From NCBI GenBank assembly GCA_050633365.1, contig JBOEGJ010000040.1:44633-108632 (forward strand): 64,000 bases of DNA. Reading direction: 5' to 3'. Positions 45,289-53,005 of the stretch are shown here, piece by piece. Numbering within the stretch: position 1 is the stretch's first letter; every line of letters begins with the position of its first letter. The DNA is from Pseudomaricurvus sp050633365. Its GTDB lineage: Bacteria; Pseudomonadota; Gammaproteobacteria; Pseudomonadales; Cellvibrionaceae. The notes under the pieces were generated by a model that did not search any database, was not told where the DNA came from, and worked only from the letters and a program-made list of their open reading frames with translations. Both the position numbers and the translations under genes were made by a program.

Positions 45289-45938
45289 TAATGCTCCATA
45301 TAGGAAACTGCGCCGATGGAAGCATCCCAGCAGTCTCTACATTCTTCGCACTTATTATGCTGCGAAGAGGCGGGGCATGTGGGGGATTCTGTTACAACGT
45401 AGGATTGAGGTGTGGTGGTGGGTTTCGGTTTTTGGTCGATTGGTGCGGGGGATGAGAGGCGGACAGTTAAGTTCGTCGGCAACGCTCCGCGTTCCTTTAC
45501 CCAGCTATGTATCAGGCCGCGTTCTTGGGTCGGTAGCCAGAATGATATCTGAGGTAAGGCTTGGCATACCTCAATGATGTTGGATAGCATTGTTACGTCT
45601 TGCAAGTCGCCACTACAGAACCAGCGGAAGTACGGAGTTCTTATGCTGACGGTATCGGAGATAAGCCAGACCATAGCCTCGACCCACTGCGGGTGATTTC
45701 GATTCTGGTAGCGGCGTTCATAAGCTTGTCGTGCGAAGCCGTTAATAAACCCCCGCATTGCGTAACAGACATTACAGCTAGTGCGCGCGAGTTTTCGGAG
45801 TTTTTGACCCGTCTTACAGTAGCTTGCGGGTATTCCCCAGGAAGGGCAGGGCATTTTGCTAGTTCGGGCCAGCCCCCCAGTGATAAGTTTTGCATCGGCG
45901 TAGGTCATGACCGGCGTACATTGTATTAATGCGCTCAT
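45288..45938 (-). CDS. GP88-family cysteine-rich phage protein
   Basis: The 216-residue protein matches the phage 'gene product 88' pattern: ARTSKMPCPSWGIPA (C31), YCKTG (C41), SCNVCYAMRGF (C55, C58), then FRWFCSGD and a C-terminal cluster NKCEECRDCW. The conserved cysteines suggest a metal or iron-sulphur site. The family is uncharacterised; I assign no reaction. Confidence 0.7.
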   Translation of the reverse strand: MSALIQCTPVMTYADAKLITGGLARTSKMPCPSWGIPASYCKTGQKLRKLARTSCNVCYAMRGFINGFARQAYERRYQNRNHPQWVEAMVWLISDTVSIRTPYFRWFCSGDLQDVTMLSNIIEVCQALPQISFWLPTQERGLIHSWVKERGALPTNLTVRLSSPAPIDQKPKPTTTPQSYVVTESPTCPASSQHNKCEECRDCWDASIGAVSYMEH

Positions 45939-45967
45939 GCTACCTCCGCTCGGATTTTATTTAGACG

Positions 45968-45989
45968 AAAAAAAGGGACTGTTAGTCCC
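45968..45989 (-). terminator. intrinsic terminator
   Basis: On the minus strand GGGACT-AAC-AGTCCC is followed by seven T. It overlaps the stop of the 59-residue gene and ends that transcript before the GP88-like gene. Confidence 0.85.
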
Positions 45990-46161
45990 CTGAATGTGTT
46001 GCGAATAATATCCCCAGTTGCTGGATGTAAGCTTGAAGTTCTTCTGACAGGTCGTTTTTTAAAAAACGTTCTCTAGCTTCAAATAGCTGATCCAGCAGGT
46101 GTTCTTCGAAAGGTACGTCGCAGCCTTTACCGGGAAAGCTAACTACGTTGTTTCCTGCCAT
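45982..46161 (-). CDS. small hypothetical protein
   Basis: A 59-residue protein (MAGNNVVSFPGKG...ATHSGD) with a good TAGGAGATAAC ribosome site. It forms its own short unit between a palindromic operator and a terminator. Two hairpins lie in the 130-base leader: CCCCAC-CGAA-GTGGGG (46181-46196) and ATTCACC/GGTGAAT arms near 46241-46264. No family recognised. Confidence 0.65.
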   Translation of the reverse strand: MAGNNVVSFPGKGCDVPFEEHLLDQLFEARERFLKNDLSEELQAYIQQLGILFATHSGD

Positions 46162-46273
46162 GTTATCTCCTAATGGGAATCCCCACCGAAGTGGGGCTTC
46201 ACATGGTCGCAGCCAGTCATCTACTCCTGTGAGAATAGATATTCACCTCGGCCACTGGTGAATTCTGTGACGG

Positions 46274-46294
46274 AATATAACCATTGCTAATATT
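46274..46294. promoter_or_regulatory. operator-like palindrome, site 5
   Basis: AATATAACC-ATT-GCTAATATT, overlapping the stop of the upstream gene and starting the leader of the 59-residue gene. Confidence 0.7.
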
Positions 46295-46697
46295 AAGCGC
46301 AAGCTCTTTCCGTGTTTTTCTTGATAGGGCGTATCTTCCACCCCCGATCGACGAAATGTCTACTGTTCCCTTCAGCTTCCACTACATCCAATCTACTAAG
46401 TATTGCGTCCCCAATCTCGTTCGGGTGGCAAGACTCTTTTAATGCGTAGATTTCTTCTTTGGTGTATTTATCGCCGTCTGCAGTTTCGAACAGGGCGAAG
46501 ACGGTAATCTCCCAACGCCGATGGAACTTGAGCGCATGTTCTACTACTTCCCATTCTAAGTTGGTCCTGTAAACATTGCCTCCTTCCTCATCGAGCCAGG
46601 TATCTCGGGCTTCCATGACAAGTGTTTGAGCCTTCATTTCAAGGAACTTCCGTTTGAAATTGGCTTTCTTTTTTCGAGGTCTATTACTTTTGCTCAC
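46293..46697 (-). CDS. hypothetical protein
   Basis: A 134-residue protein with a very basic N-terminus (SNRPRKKKANFKRKF) and an otherwise acidic body. I do not recognise it. Confidence 0.65.
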   Translation of the reverse strand: MSKSNRPRKKKANFKRKFLEMKAQTLVMEARDTWLDEEGGNVYRTNLEWEVVEHALKFHRRWEITVFALFETADGDKYTKEEIYALKESCHPNEIGDAILSRLDVVEAEGNSRHFVDRGWKIRPIKKNTERACA

Positions 46698-46792
46698 AGG
46701 CTAACGTCCTATCCCAACTACAGTTCGAGGTCCGGGGTTCGCATTGGGACAAGACAGCGAGGACTAATGCCACTTGTACCAATACGAATACC

Positions 46793-47011
46793 TTAGGCGA
46801 CACTGCGGAGTCGTCGGGTGTTTTTCCATTGCAGTTTCATACCTAATGCCTCGCCGACGCGTATCAACGTTGGGAGGCGAGGGTTAAGTACGTGCCCAGA
46901 CATCCAATGGTAAAGCGCGCCGGGGGTGACATTTGCAGCTTCGGCGATAGAGGCGATATGCGCGTGATAGAGACGGTCGATAATTTCCTGTGCTAACTGT
47001 TCACGTTCCAT
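46793..47011 (-). CDS. small helix-turn-helix protein
   Basis: A 72-residue protein with an XRE-like helix-turn-helix (ASIAEAANVTPGALYHWMSG). It could be a transcription regulator acting on the phage. Its start overlaps the zinc-ribbon gene by 11 bases and it is read after the Ubl-system genes. Confidence 0.72.
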   Translation of the reverse strand: MEREQLAQEIIDRLYHAHIASIAEAANVTPGALYHWMSGHVLNPRLPTLIRVGEALGMKLQWKNTRRLRSVA

Positions 47012-47270
47012 GAGGGTTGCCTATAGCTATTAAGGGTTTCCGGAGCCAAGCCGATTGGGTCGGTATGGCTGTTTGTGTTTCTTTTGCGGGGGCTTCGAGT
47101 CGGGCTGCTTTACGTCCTTGCTCATAGGCTCGATGACATAACCGGCAGCGCGGACGGTAATACGGTTTACCGTTGCTGTTGAAAGTGACTCGGGTTTCGT
47201 CGGTTAATACGCTCTCGCAATCTTTACAGTGGGTGCGGGTCCTGCTTGCCCGCTCTACCGTATGGCCCAC
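47001..47270 (-). CDS. small zinc-ribbon protein
   Basis: An 89-residue basic protein with CKDCESVLT and RCRLCHRAYEQGRK, a CxxC/CxxC pair like the zinc site of phage HNH-associated proteins, but with no visible nuclease residues. It starts 2 bases after the E2-like gene ends, so it is probably cotranscribed with the Ubl system. Confidence 0.65.
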   Translation of the reverse strand: MGHTVERASRTRTHCKDCESVLTDETRVTFNSNGKPYYRPRCRLCHRAYEQGRKAARLEAPAKETQTAIPTQSAWLRKPLIAIGNPHGT

Positions 47271-47272
47271 CG

Positions 47273-48418
47273 TTACGCCGCCGCTTCAGAGGGCGGAGCA
47301 GGGTTTTCTACGGGTGTCGCTTGCGCTTCGGTGTCGGATGTCTCTTCTTCCGCTGCTATCCGTTCGGCTTCTCGGGCACTTTCTTCCGCTTCTTCATAGG
47401 CAGCCTTACGCGCCCAGTAGTCGTCCTCACTGATTTCGTCGCCATAGATGGTGTAAGTATCTTTTGTGCCGTACGTCACCCCTGAATTATCGACGGTGTA
47501 TTCTGCTCGAGTCACGACAGACCCCCAAGGGTGGTCTACTGATTCGATAAACGGGGCAGTGTGCTCGTACGGGTGGAGCTCATCACTAATGAAGCGGACC
47601 CAGTATTTTCCTGCACAGTCGTCGTCGGCTGCCTGCTGGAGGAAGCTTTGGAGAATGACTATTAAGGTTGGTATTTCCACATTTTGGATGGCATCTGTGA
47701 TGTTGAATGCGAAATCGCCGAGACAGGCGCCGCCGCCTGAGCCGTCGATTACGTGCGGGTGTGGGAGGTTCCGATCTTCATAACCTACGGGGCATTCGTC
47801 GATATCCCCTGTGGTATAGAATTTCACTATGCCTGTGGTGAGCTCGATCACTACCTCAATATCATCAAGTGGGATATCGATGTCCTGCGCCCCTGCATTG
47901 ATGAAGTCGTAGGGGTTGCGGCTGGGGCGCATAGTGAGGTTCCGGAAAACTACAGACAGTCGCGGGTTATCGGTAGATCCCTCGAAGCGTAAGGTTTCCG
48001 CATCGACGTGTTCGAAGCTTTTCAACATTTCTTTTAGAGAGGCGATATCTAACTGAGCCTCGTCATCCATATTATACGCTTTCAAACGTAGTTCGTTTTC
48101 CCGAGCAATCGAGTTTTCGTAATTACGGCTGGTTGATTCGAGGCCTCGCTGTAATAGCGCAGGGCTCCGGGTCCGATCAACTACCATCCGCAGCCCGCGG
48201 GTGAGTAGTTCTTGTTCTTCCGAGGGCCAGTCGGTGCCCGATAGCTTACTTAAGACTGTGTGATAGCGATCGTGGACAAGCTGAGCTCGACTATGTTGTT
48301 CGGTAAGGATGTTTAATCCTTCTTCCAACTCAGTACGTTGGGACGTTACGCGGGTTAGTTCACGTTTTAGTTCTTGACCGTCAGTACGGCCATACGGAGT
48401 GAATTTAATGTTATCCAT
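47273..48418 (-). CDS. E2-like ubiquitin-conjugating-fold protein
   Basis: The 381-residue protein has a coiled-coil N-terminus (about 1-140), a middle UBC-like domain and an acidic Glu/Ala-rich tail (from about 340). The E2 signature is visible: a beta-meander ending in LPHPHV (residues 218-223, compare HPNV in E2s), the putative active-site cysteine C232 in GGGACLGD, then a helix TLIVILQSFLQQA. It would accept the Ubl from the E1-like enzyme and pass it to a target lysine. Its ATG overlaps the JAB stop (TAATG). The E2 call is from pattern, not from a search. Confidence 0.75.
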   Translation of the reverse strand: MDNIKFTPYGRTDGQELKRELTRVTSQRTELEEGLNILTEQHSRAQLVHDRYHTVLSKLSGTDWPSEEQELLTRGLRMVVDRTRSPALLQRGLESTSRNYENSIARENELRLKAYNMDDEAQLDIASLKEMLKSFEHVDAETLRFEGSTDNPRLSVVFRNLTMRPSRNPYDFINAGAQDIDIPLDDIEVVIELTTGIVKFYTTGDIDECPVGYEDRNLPHPHVIDGSGGGACLGDFAFNITDAIQNVEIPTLIVILQSFLQQAADDDCAGKYWVRFISDELHPYEHTAPFIESVDHPWGSVVTRAEYTVDNSGVTYGTKDTYTIYGDEISEDDYWARKAAYEEAEESAREAERIAAEEETSDTEAQATPVENPAPPSEAAA

Positions 48419-49425
48419 TATGCGTTACCTGCTGCGGTTGTCGTGGATCGGATCATGACTATATAGTCTTCGATTTCTTCCTCTTCCATGCGGATCATGG
48501 TGTCGAGGTCCCATTGTGTAAGGCCGAGGTGGACGGCTTCTTGGACGCTCATACCTGCGATCAGCAATACCTCACGTTCTTCCTGTGTGAGGCTGGTTGG
48601 GTTGATTTCTTCTGCGCCGGCGGCCATTTCGTTAATTATGCTGAGGTCATCATCGAGCCAGGTGTCATCAACGGGCTCATCGAGCTGCGTTTGTTGCGGT
48701 ATGTTTGTTCCCTGACTCTGGGGGAAGTAATAGGTATTGTGTCCGAGGTTCGCAGCCGGAAGGGTAGGAGCGCGATATATAGGTTCCACCACGTTTGCTT
48801 TGATGAGTGCATCGAGTGCTGCGCGCTCTTGCGTTGAGAGCTCTTCGCCTAATATTTCTTCGTCGATGCATTGGTGGACCACTTTGTTTGTCTTGTCATA
48901 GAAGTCGACTTTAGAATCGCCTCGTTTGTTGTAAATGCCGCGGATAAAGTAATCACAATCTGCGAGATACTCATCTACTTGTTCTTCATCTTGCGCGCTA
49001 GGTCGTACGCCCATGTGAACATGACTGTGTCCCCAGTAGCGGAGCTCGGAGGGGTCATCGCCGGCAGTGATAATCTGTAAAGCGAGATCGGCCATGTCTT
49101 CGGCTTCGATGTCGGTTTCGGTCCCTGTGACAGTTTGTTTAGGGACATAGATTTTTGTGATGAGGTAGTCGTCACCTAAAGGTTCGACTAGTCCTAACCA
49201 TCCAACTTCTTTCGTACATTTTTCAACTAGGTACTGGATAGTACGAAACGCTTTTTCTTCGTAATACAGCACCGGGGGTTTCGGCGTTGGTGCCGGCTTG
49301 TCGTCTTTCGAACGCAAGGTTGAGGTTTCTGCGCTCATCGAGCTCGAATTGAAGATAAAGTTTGAAATGTACTTTGCCGCCGTAAATACGGATGAGGTTT
49401 TGTTCTTTTTCTTCTTCTTGCTCAT
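48418..49425 (-). CDS. JAB/JAMM metalloprotease (deubiquitinase-like)
   Basis: The 335-residue protein has a complete JAMM zinc site: E73 in KEVGWLGL, then WGHSHVHMGVRPSAQD, which fits HxHx7SxxD (H133, H135, S143, D146). Such enzymes cut isopeptide or C-terminal peptide bonds of ubiquitin-like proteins. The N-terminus is very basic (MSKKKKKNKTS) and the C-terminal third is acidic and helical. It lies 1 base after the E1-like gene and overlaps the E2-like gene. Confidence 0.88.
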   Translation of the reverse strand: MSKKKKKNKTSSVFTAAKYISNFIFNSSSMSAETSTLRSKDDKPAPTPKPPVLYYEEKAFRTIQYLVEKCTKEVGWLGLVEPLGDDYLITKIYVPKQTVTGTETDIEAEDMADLALQIITAGDDPSELRYWGHSHVHMGVRPSAQDEEQVDEYLADCDYFIRGIYNKRGDSKVDFYDKTNKVVHQCIDEEILGEELSTQERAALDALIKANVVEPIYRAPTLPAANLGHNTYYFPQSQGTNIPQQTQLDEPVDDTWLDDDLSIINEMAAGAEEINPTSLTQEEREVLLIAGMSVQEAVHLGLTQWDLDTMIRMEEEEIEDYIVMIRSTTTAAGNA

Positions 49426-49426
49426 G

Positions 49427-50116
49427 CTATAAAGACTCCGTAGTTACGATAAAAGGTTTCAGGTAGACGTTTGTGACTTCACTCATGGCGTGTTGGTCTG
49501 CGAGGTAATGCATCATTTGCCATACCGCAAAATTTGCGATGACAGAGGCGGTAGTGCCGACACTGATACTCGCGCCGCATGCGCTGGTTTCGGCATCGTC
49601 GTCATCGATTAAGGTGTTTACCCACGCTGCAGCTTTGAGCGCGTGGTTAGGATTGAATTGGAATACGTTCCCATGTGTTGCTGCCATTCGAGTCTCGATG
49701 ACGTGGAGCACATTGGGGTTACCTTTAAGGCATTTTTCGTAAATTTCCCGTCGAGATTCCATCGTGTCGGTCAGTAAGAAAACGACACCTTCGAGAGGGA
49801 TTTCGGGATTAGGGACCGGCTGTTGCGAGAACACCATTTGTTTAGGGGGCTCTTTCGTACCGGTTTTACTGCAATATAACGCTGCCATGGCGTCGACTTT
49901 GTGGACACCGATGTGCTCATGGGCAAATGCCTGATTAGCGAGGTTGTGCGGCTCGACGATGTCGAAGTCATGGAACGTTATATTGGTCATCCCCAACTCG
50001 ATGAGAGCCATGCCGATGCGACTGCCTGTGGCGCCGACACCGATAATATGGATAGGCACTGGGTGCTCTAATGGGTTGAAAATCGATTGGTGGCGAGTAA
50101 CGACAAGTTCAGTCAT
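49427..50116 (-). CDS. ThiF/E1-like Ubl-activating enzyme
   Basis: The 229-residue protein is a single Rossmann adenylation domain with the nucleotide loop IIGVGATGSR (residues 24-33), acidic DFDIVEPHNLANQ (50-62) as in ThiF/MoeB, and a candidate catalytic cysteine C180 in TSACGASISVGTT. No zinc CxxC pair is present. It would adenylate the C-terminus of the beta-grasp protein and pass it on as a thioester. It starts after a terminator that separates it from the Ubl gene, with a GGAAGGACC ribosome site. Confidence 0.88.
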   Translation of the reverse strand: MTELVVTRHQSIFNPLEHPVPIHIIGVGATGSRIGMALIELGMTNITFHDFDIVEPHNLANQAFAHEHIGVHKVDAMAALYCSKTGTKEPPKQMVFSQQPVPNPEIPLEGVVFLLTDTMESRREIYEKCLKGNPNVLHVIETRMAATHGNVFQFNPNHALKAAAWVNTLIDDDDAETSACGASISVGTTASVIANFAVWQMMHYLADQHAMSEVTNVYLKPFIVTTESL

Positions 50117-50143
50117 GGTGGTCCTTCCATTTTGTTGAGGCGT

Positions 50144-50169
50144 AAAAAAGGCCCCTTGTTCAGGGGCCT
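50144..50169 (-). terminator. intrinsic terminator between the Ubl and E1-like genes
   Basis: On the minus strand a 7-bp stem AGGCCCC / GGGGCCT with a 7-base loop is followed by six T. It would limit read-through from the Ubl gene into E1-JAB-E2. Confidence 0.87.
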
Positions 50170-50189
50170 AGTGCAGGGCGACGTAAGAC

Positions 50190-50402
50190 TTACGCGTTAC
50201 CTTTTGCACCTTTGGCGATTACGATAACCTCGCCATTGGCTACATCGGCAGATGCGTCACGCTCGGTGCCGTTCACTTTCAGCGACTCATTAGAGTCCAC
50301 GCTGATATCGGCAGCGGTCAATGCATCGTTGACGGTAGCGCCGTCGTCCAATACAACTTCTTTAACTGCGCCTGGTAGTTTTGCAACTTTTACTGTGATC
50401 AT
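50190..50402 (-). CDS. ubiquitin-like beta-grasp protein
   Basis: The 70-residue protein follows the MoaD/ubiquitin-like pattern: strand MITVKVAKL, strand KEVVLDDGATVNDALTAA with a helix, NESLKVNGTERD, and a final VIVIAKGAKGNA tail. The tail has a penultimate GN rather than the usual Gly-Gly. It sits first in the cassette, with its own operator-like site, a leader hairpin GCTATCT/AGATAGC (50426-50452) and a terminator after it. It is the likely modifier of the system. Confidence 0.8.
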   Translation of the reverse strand: MITVKVAKLPGAVKEVVLDDGATVNDALTAADISVDSNESLKVNGTERDASADVANGEVIVIAKGAKGNA

Positions 50403-50467
50403 GGTTTTTTCCTGTGGTTTTTTGGGGTGCTATCTTTGCGACCGGTAGATAGCTTACCGTTTTTTTA

Positions 50468-50488
50468 AATATTAGCAATGCTTCTATT
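50468..50488. promoter_or_regulatory. operator-like palindrome, site 6 (upstream of Ubl)
   Basis: AATATTAGC-AAT-GCTTCTATT, 66 bases upstream of the Ubl start and touching the stop of the gene before it. Confidence 0.78.
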
Positions 50489-51027
50489 TAAATAAATTCT
50501 TTTGGGATTACCGCCCAGTTTTTTACTCCCCAATGGACGAAGGTTTCGGGGGAGTAGATAAGGGTTAAGGGTCCGTCGTCGGTTTGTACTAGACAAAAAT
50601 CCCCGACTTCAGGTAATTCGGTTTCTAGGTTTTTGACGGTAAGTACTGTTCTTACTTGAGAACCGAGATTGATTCCCATGTCGAGAGAGGGGATGATATC
50701 GTCCGCGACTATTGTGTTCGGTCTGGGGCCTCGAATTATTGCGTCGGCCGTATGGGCAGCAGCAGCAGCAGCCCGTCGTGCGGCCATTGCTGCTTCGCGC
50801 CTGTGCTGCTCGAAGGCGGTCTGACTGTAGTCTATATTTTCCAGTCCACGTCTTACTCGAGCGCTATATTCGTCGTGTATTACTTGTTCCCAGGGGGAAC
50901 GGTCGCGGGCTGCCCAGTCGATGTGACGGAGTGGGTCCGTTGCGGGTTCTAGTTGTGGCTCTAACCCTCGAGCTTGCCGACTTTGTTGCATACGTTCGAA
51001 GATATTGGGGCCGTATTCGTTCGACAT
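50488..51027 (-). CDS. hypothetical protein
   Basis: A 179-residue protein starting MSNEYGPNIFERMQQ at ATG 51027, which overlaps the upstream TAA. The middle has an Ala-rich helix (AAMAARRAAAAAAHTAD). The C-terminal part is beta-rich with EVGDFCLVQTDDGPL. I do not recognise it. It lies directly before the Ubl unit. Confidence 0.65.
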   Translation of the reverse strand: MSNEYGPNIFERMQQSRQARGLEPQLEPATDPLRHIDWAARDRSPWEQVIHDEYSARVRRGLENIDYSQTAFEQHRREAAMAARRAAAAAAHTADAIIRGPRPNTIVADDIIPSLDMGINLGSQVRTVLTVKNLETELPEVGDFCLVQTDDGPLTLIYSPETFVHWGVKNWAVIPKEFI

Positions 51028-51527
51028 TATTGAGGCTCCCAATAATCTTCAGGTAAAGGCTCGTCGCTGAACTCCAATTTGCTGAGATAGCGGCTCACGT
51101 CGGTGTAGACAGTACATATGTGACTTTTCGGGTTTATTGTCACTCGTCCGTTATATATGACCCGTTTGCCTGACAGCATATGTGCGCAGGTTTCTGCTAA
51201 GAAGCGCGACTGTTTCAAGTTGGCCTTAAACGAGGATATAGGGCCGTAGGCTATTTCTTCTTTAATTCTATAGATGTACGCCGGCGAGGGTCGCATGTAA
51301 CGGTCATCTGTGAAACGCGACCAACGCTTAGCGTTGTGTACAGGTTTCCTCAGGATCACGGCGCCCGACTCGATGGCCTCGTAATAAAGAGCGCGTTCGA
51401 CAGATTGTCGCTCTAAAGCAATGATCCTGTCTTTAGAGTCAGGCAGGTCTTCCCATTCTGTGTCATGTAAGTGCAGTAGTTCGCGTTCCACTGTTCGGCC
51501 CTTTCGCAAGTTGTTTATGAGTAACAC
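51027..51527 (-). CDS. hypothetical protein
   Basis: A 166-residue basic protein with GTG start at 51527. No motif recognised. Its beginning overlaps the end of the 63-residue frame upstream, so the exact start is uncertain. Confidence 0.6.
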   Translation of the reverse strand: MLLINNLRKGRTVERELLHLHDTEWEDLPDSKDRIIALERQSVERALYYEAIESGAVILRKPVHNAKRWSRFTDDRYMRPSPAYIYRIKEEIAYGPISSFKANLKQSRFLAETCAHMLSGKRVIYNGRVTINPKSHICTVYTDVSRYLSKLEFSDEPLPEDYWEPQ

Positions 51528-51654
51528 TGTTTTCGCTTGAATGTGCTTGAGCGAGGTTCTCGTATACTCGTTGTATTTCAGGGGATACTAGTTCCCACGG
51601 CTTTTTTCTTCTGTGGTTAGCCATTGTTTGGCAGTAGTACTCTTTACCCGTCAT
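51463..51654 (-). CDS. small hypothetical protein
   Basis: A 63-residue frame (MTGKEYYCQTMANHRRKKPWEL...) with a good AATAGGAGCAACC ribosome site. It is the first gene after operator site 7 and a hairpin. No family recognised. Confidence 0.5.
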   Translation of the reverse strand: MTGKEYYCQTMANHRRKKPWELVSPEIQRVYENLAQAHSSENSVTHKQLAKGPNSGTRTTALT

Positions 51655-51701
51655 GGTTGCTCCTATTGCCTTTTCGTAAAGTTCGGACCTTAGGGAAAGA
51701 C

Positions 51702-51747
51702 AATATTCGACCCCGAACCGAGGTCGAATATTAGCATTGCTGCTATT
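51702..51747. promoter_or_regulatory. 11-bp hairpin fused to operator-like palindrome, site 7
   Basis: AATATTCGACC (51702-51712) and GGTCGAATATT (51722-51732) form a perfect stem with a 9-base loop. The right arm runs into the 21-bp site AATATTAGC-ATT-GCTGCTATT at 51727-51747. It lies upstream of the 63-residue gene. Confidence 0.7.
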
Positions 51748-51763
51748 TAACCGTAAGCACTAA

Positions 51764-52207
51764 TTACTCAGCGGTAGTTTCTTCCGGCATGTTTTCGTCT
51801 AACTTTTCAACCATCACGTTTACCGCTTCAATAAGCTCTTCGACTTGCTGCTTGATGCGACGGGAATTGACGTCGAGACGGCTTAACTCTTCAATCTTCG
51901 CTTTGGCCGCGGTGATCTTGGAGATAAGGTCGCCTTCGGACATGGTTGCTACGTCTTGGCCGAATACTAGGGTCTTTTTAACTACTGGTGTTTGTTGTGA
52001 CATATCGATACTTCCTTCGTGGGTTTGGGTTTGGGTAAAACGGTTTTTGATCTCGTTGAGCTCCCGCTCGCTAAACAAAGCCGGTGGAAATTCGACTAGG
52101 GCTAACGCGCAATGGATATCGGCGAGTTCGGGGTTGTTGCGGGCAGCGAGATACGTAATCGCATCAACGCTGTTTTTGATAGCCGTTACGGCTGCTAATA
52201 CAGACAT
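51764..52207 (-). CDS. hypothetical coiled-coil protein
   Basis: A 147-residue protein. The second half from an internal methionine (MSQQTPVVKKTLVFGQDVA) has a long coiled coil ending in acidic EETTAE; this could be a separate start. No function recognised. Confidence 0.6.
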   Translation of the reverse strand: MSVLAAVTAIKNSVDAITYLAARNNPELADIHCALALVEFPPALFSERELNEIKNRFTQTQTHEGSIDMSQQTPVVKKTLVFGQDVATMSEGDLISKITAAKAKIEELSRLDVNSRRIKQQVEELIEAVNVMVEKLDENMPEETTAE

Positions 52208-52250
52208 TTTGATTCCTTAGTAGGGGTTGATGTATTCCATTAGTGCTTCC

Positions 52251-52391
52251 TTATTGGTCGAGAGTTTCCATCAGCGCTTCGTTCACTGATGCTTGGTACA
52301 TTGCGAGTACTTCGTTCCGGCCATAACCGGTTTTTTGTTGAAGTTTCTCGGTGAATATTTCTTCAATTCGGTTCAGCAGTTTCTTGTTCAT
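52251..52391 (-). CDS. small helical protein
   Basis: A 46-residue frame (MNKKLLNRIEEIF...METLDQ) starting at ATG 52391 inside the end of the upstream gene. It is a single helix-rich peptide; coupling with its neighbour supports it being real. Confidence 0.5.
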   Translation of the reverse strand: MNKKLLNRIEEIFTEKLQQKTGYGRNEVLAMYQASVNEALMETLDQ

Positions 52392-52590
52392 CGCGTTCTA
52401 TCCAGTGCTTGCCAGGATCAATTACCACCCAGACTGTGCAGTCATGTTCTGGTGGGTAGTAGGTGTTTGCCCAGCAGTCTTTGTGTACTTTATCTTCGCC
52501 TTCGCGTCCTAATACTACCTTCGTGTCATCCGAGAAGGCGCTGAGGTAATCGCGTAGCTTGCCGACCGTGAGCTCGCCCTTAGTTGCCAC
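52363..52590 (-). CDS. small phage protein of the 'TVGxLxxxL' type
   Basis: A 75-residue protein with ELTVGKLRDYLSAFSDDTKVVL, a pattern common to small phage and mobile-element proteins of unknown function. Start is GTG 52590, just inside the end of the upstream gene. Confidence 0.62.
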   Translation of the reverse strand: MATKGELTVGKLRDYLSAFSDDTKVVLGREGEDKVHKDCWANTYYPPEHDCTVWVVIDPGKHWIERDEQETAEPN

Positions 52591-53005
52591 TGGTGGATTC
52601 CCCTGGGTTGAGGAAAAAGGGTTCGGGTAAGTCTTCGATTATTTGAATCTCGCCAGCTTTGATCCATGCTATGCCGTCGATGATTATTTCTACTGGGTCG
52701 GCTGATGCGTATGCAGATCCGATCGCTTGTTTTAATTTGGTAACCGCGTTATGTACTTCGAGTCCCCAGATATGGCGTGTTTCACGTTCGCCCATAAACT
52801 CGTGGAAAGTAATGGCGAATTTAACGCTCTCGTTCGTCATCTCGTATTCTACGTCTTGGTACTCCACGCAAGAATTGCAGAAGAAATCGTCGATATGGTC
52901 TGGGTCCCACGAGTCGGTCGTAGGGTTGTATGAGGCACCGGATACGCATTCCGGGTATATGTCGGTACCGCCGCAGCGCTCGCATGTAGGTTCTTTTATT
53001 AGCAT
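52580..53005 (-). CDS. zinc-ribbon protein, paralogue A
   Basis: A 141-residue protein with CERCGG and FCNSC pairs forming a zinc ribbon, and a C-terminal block VEIIIDGIAWIKAGEI...LPEPF. It is clearly related to the gene at 53133-53567 (DSICWLNRG...LPEPI). Start at ATG 53005 overlaps the 45-residue membrane gene. Function unknown. Confidence 0.72.
   Translation of the reverse strand: MLIKEPTCERCGGTDIYPECVSGASYNPTTDSWDPDHIDDFFCNSCVEYQDVEYEMTNESVKFAITFHEFMGERETRHIWGLEVHNAVTKLKQAIGSAYASADPVEIIIDGIAWIKAGEIQIIEDLPEPFFLNPGESTSGN

Noticed and set aside
52985..53005. TTATTAGCATTCTTCTT resembling the operator palindrome
   Set aside because: Only one arm matches and the site codes the start of paralogue A; counted as chance.
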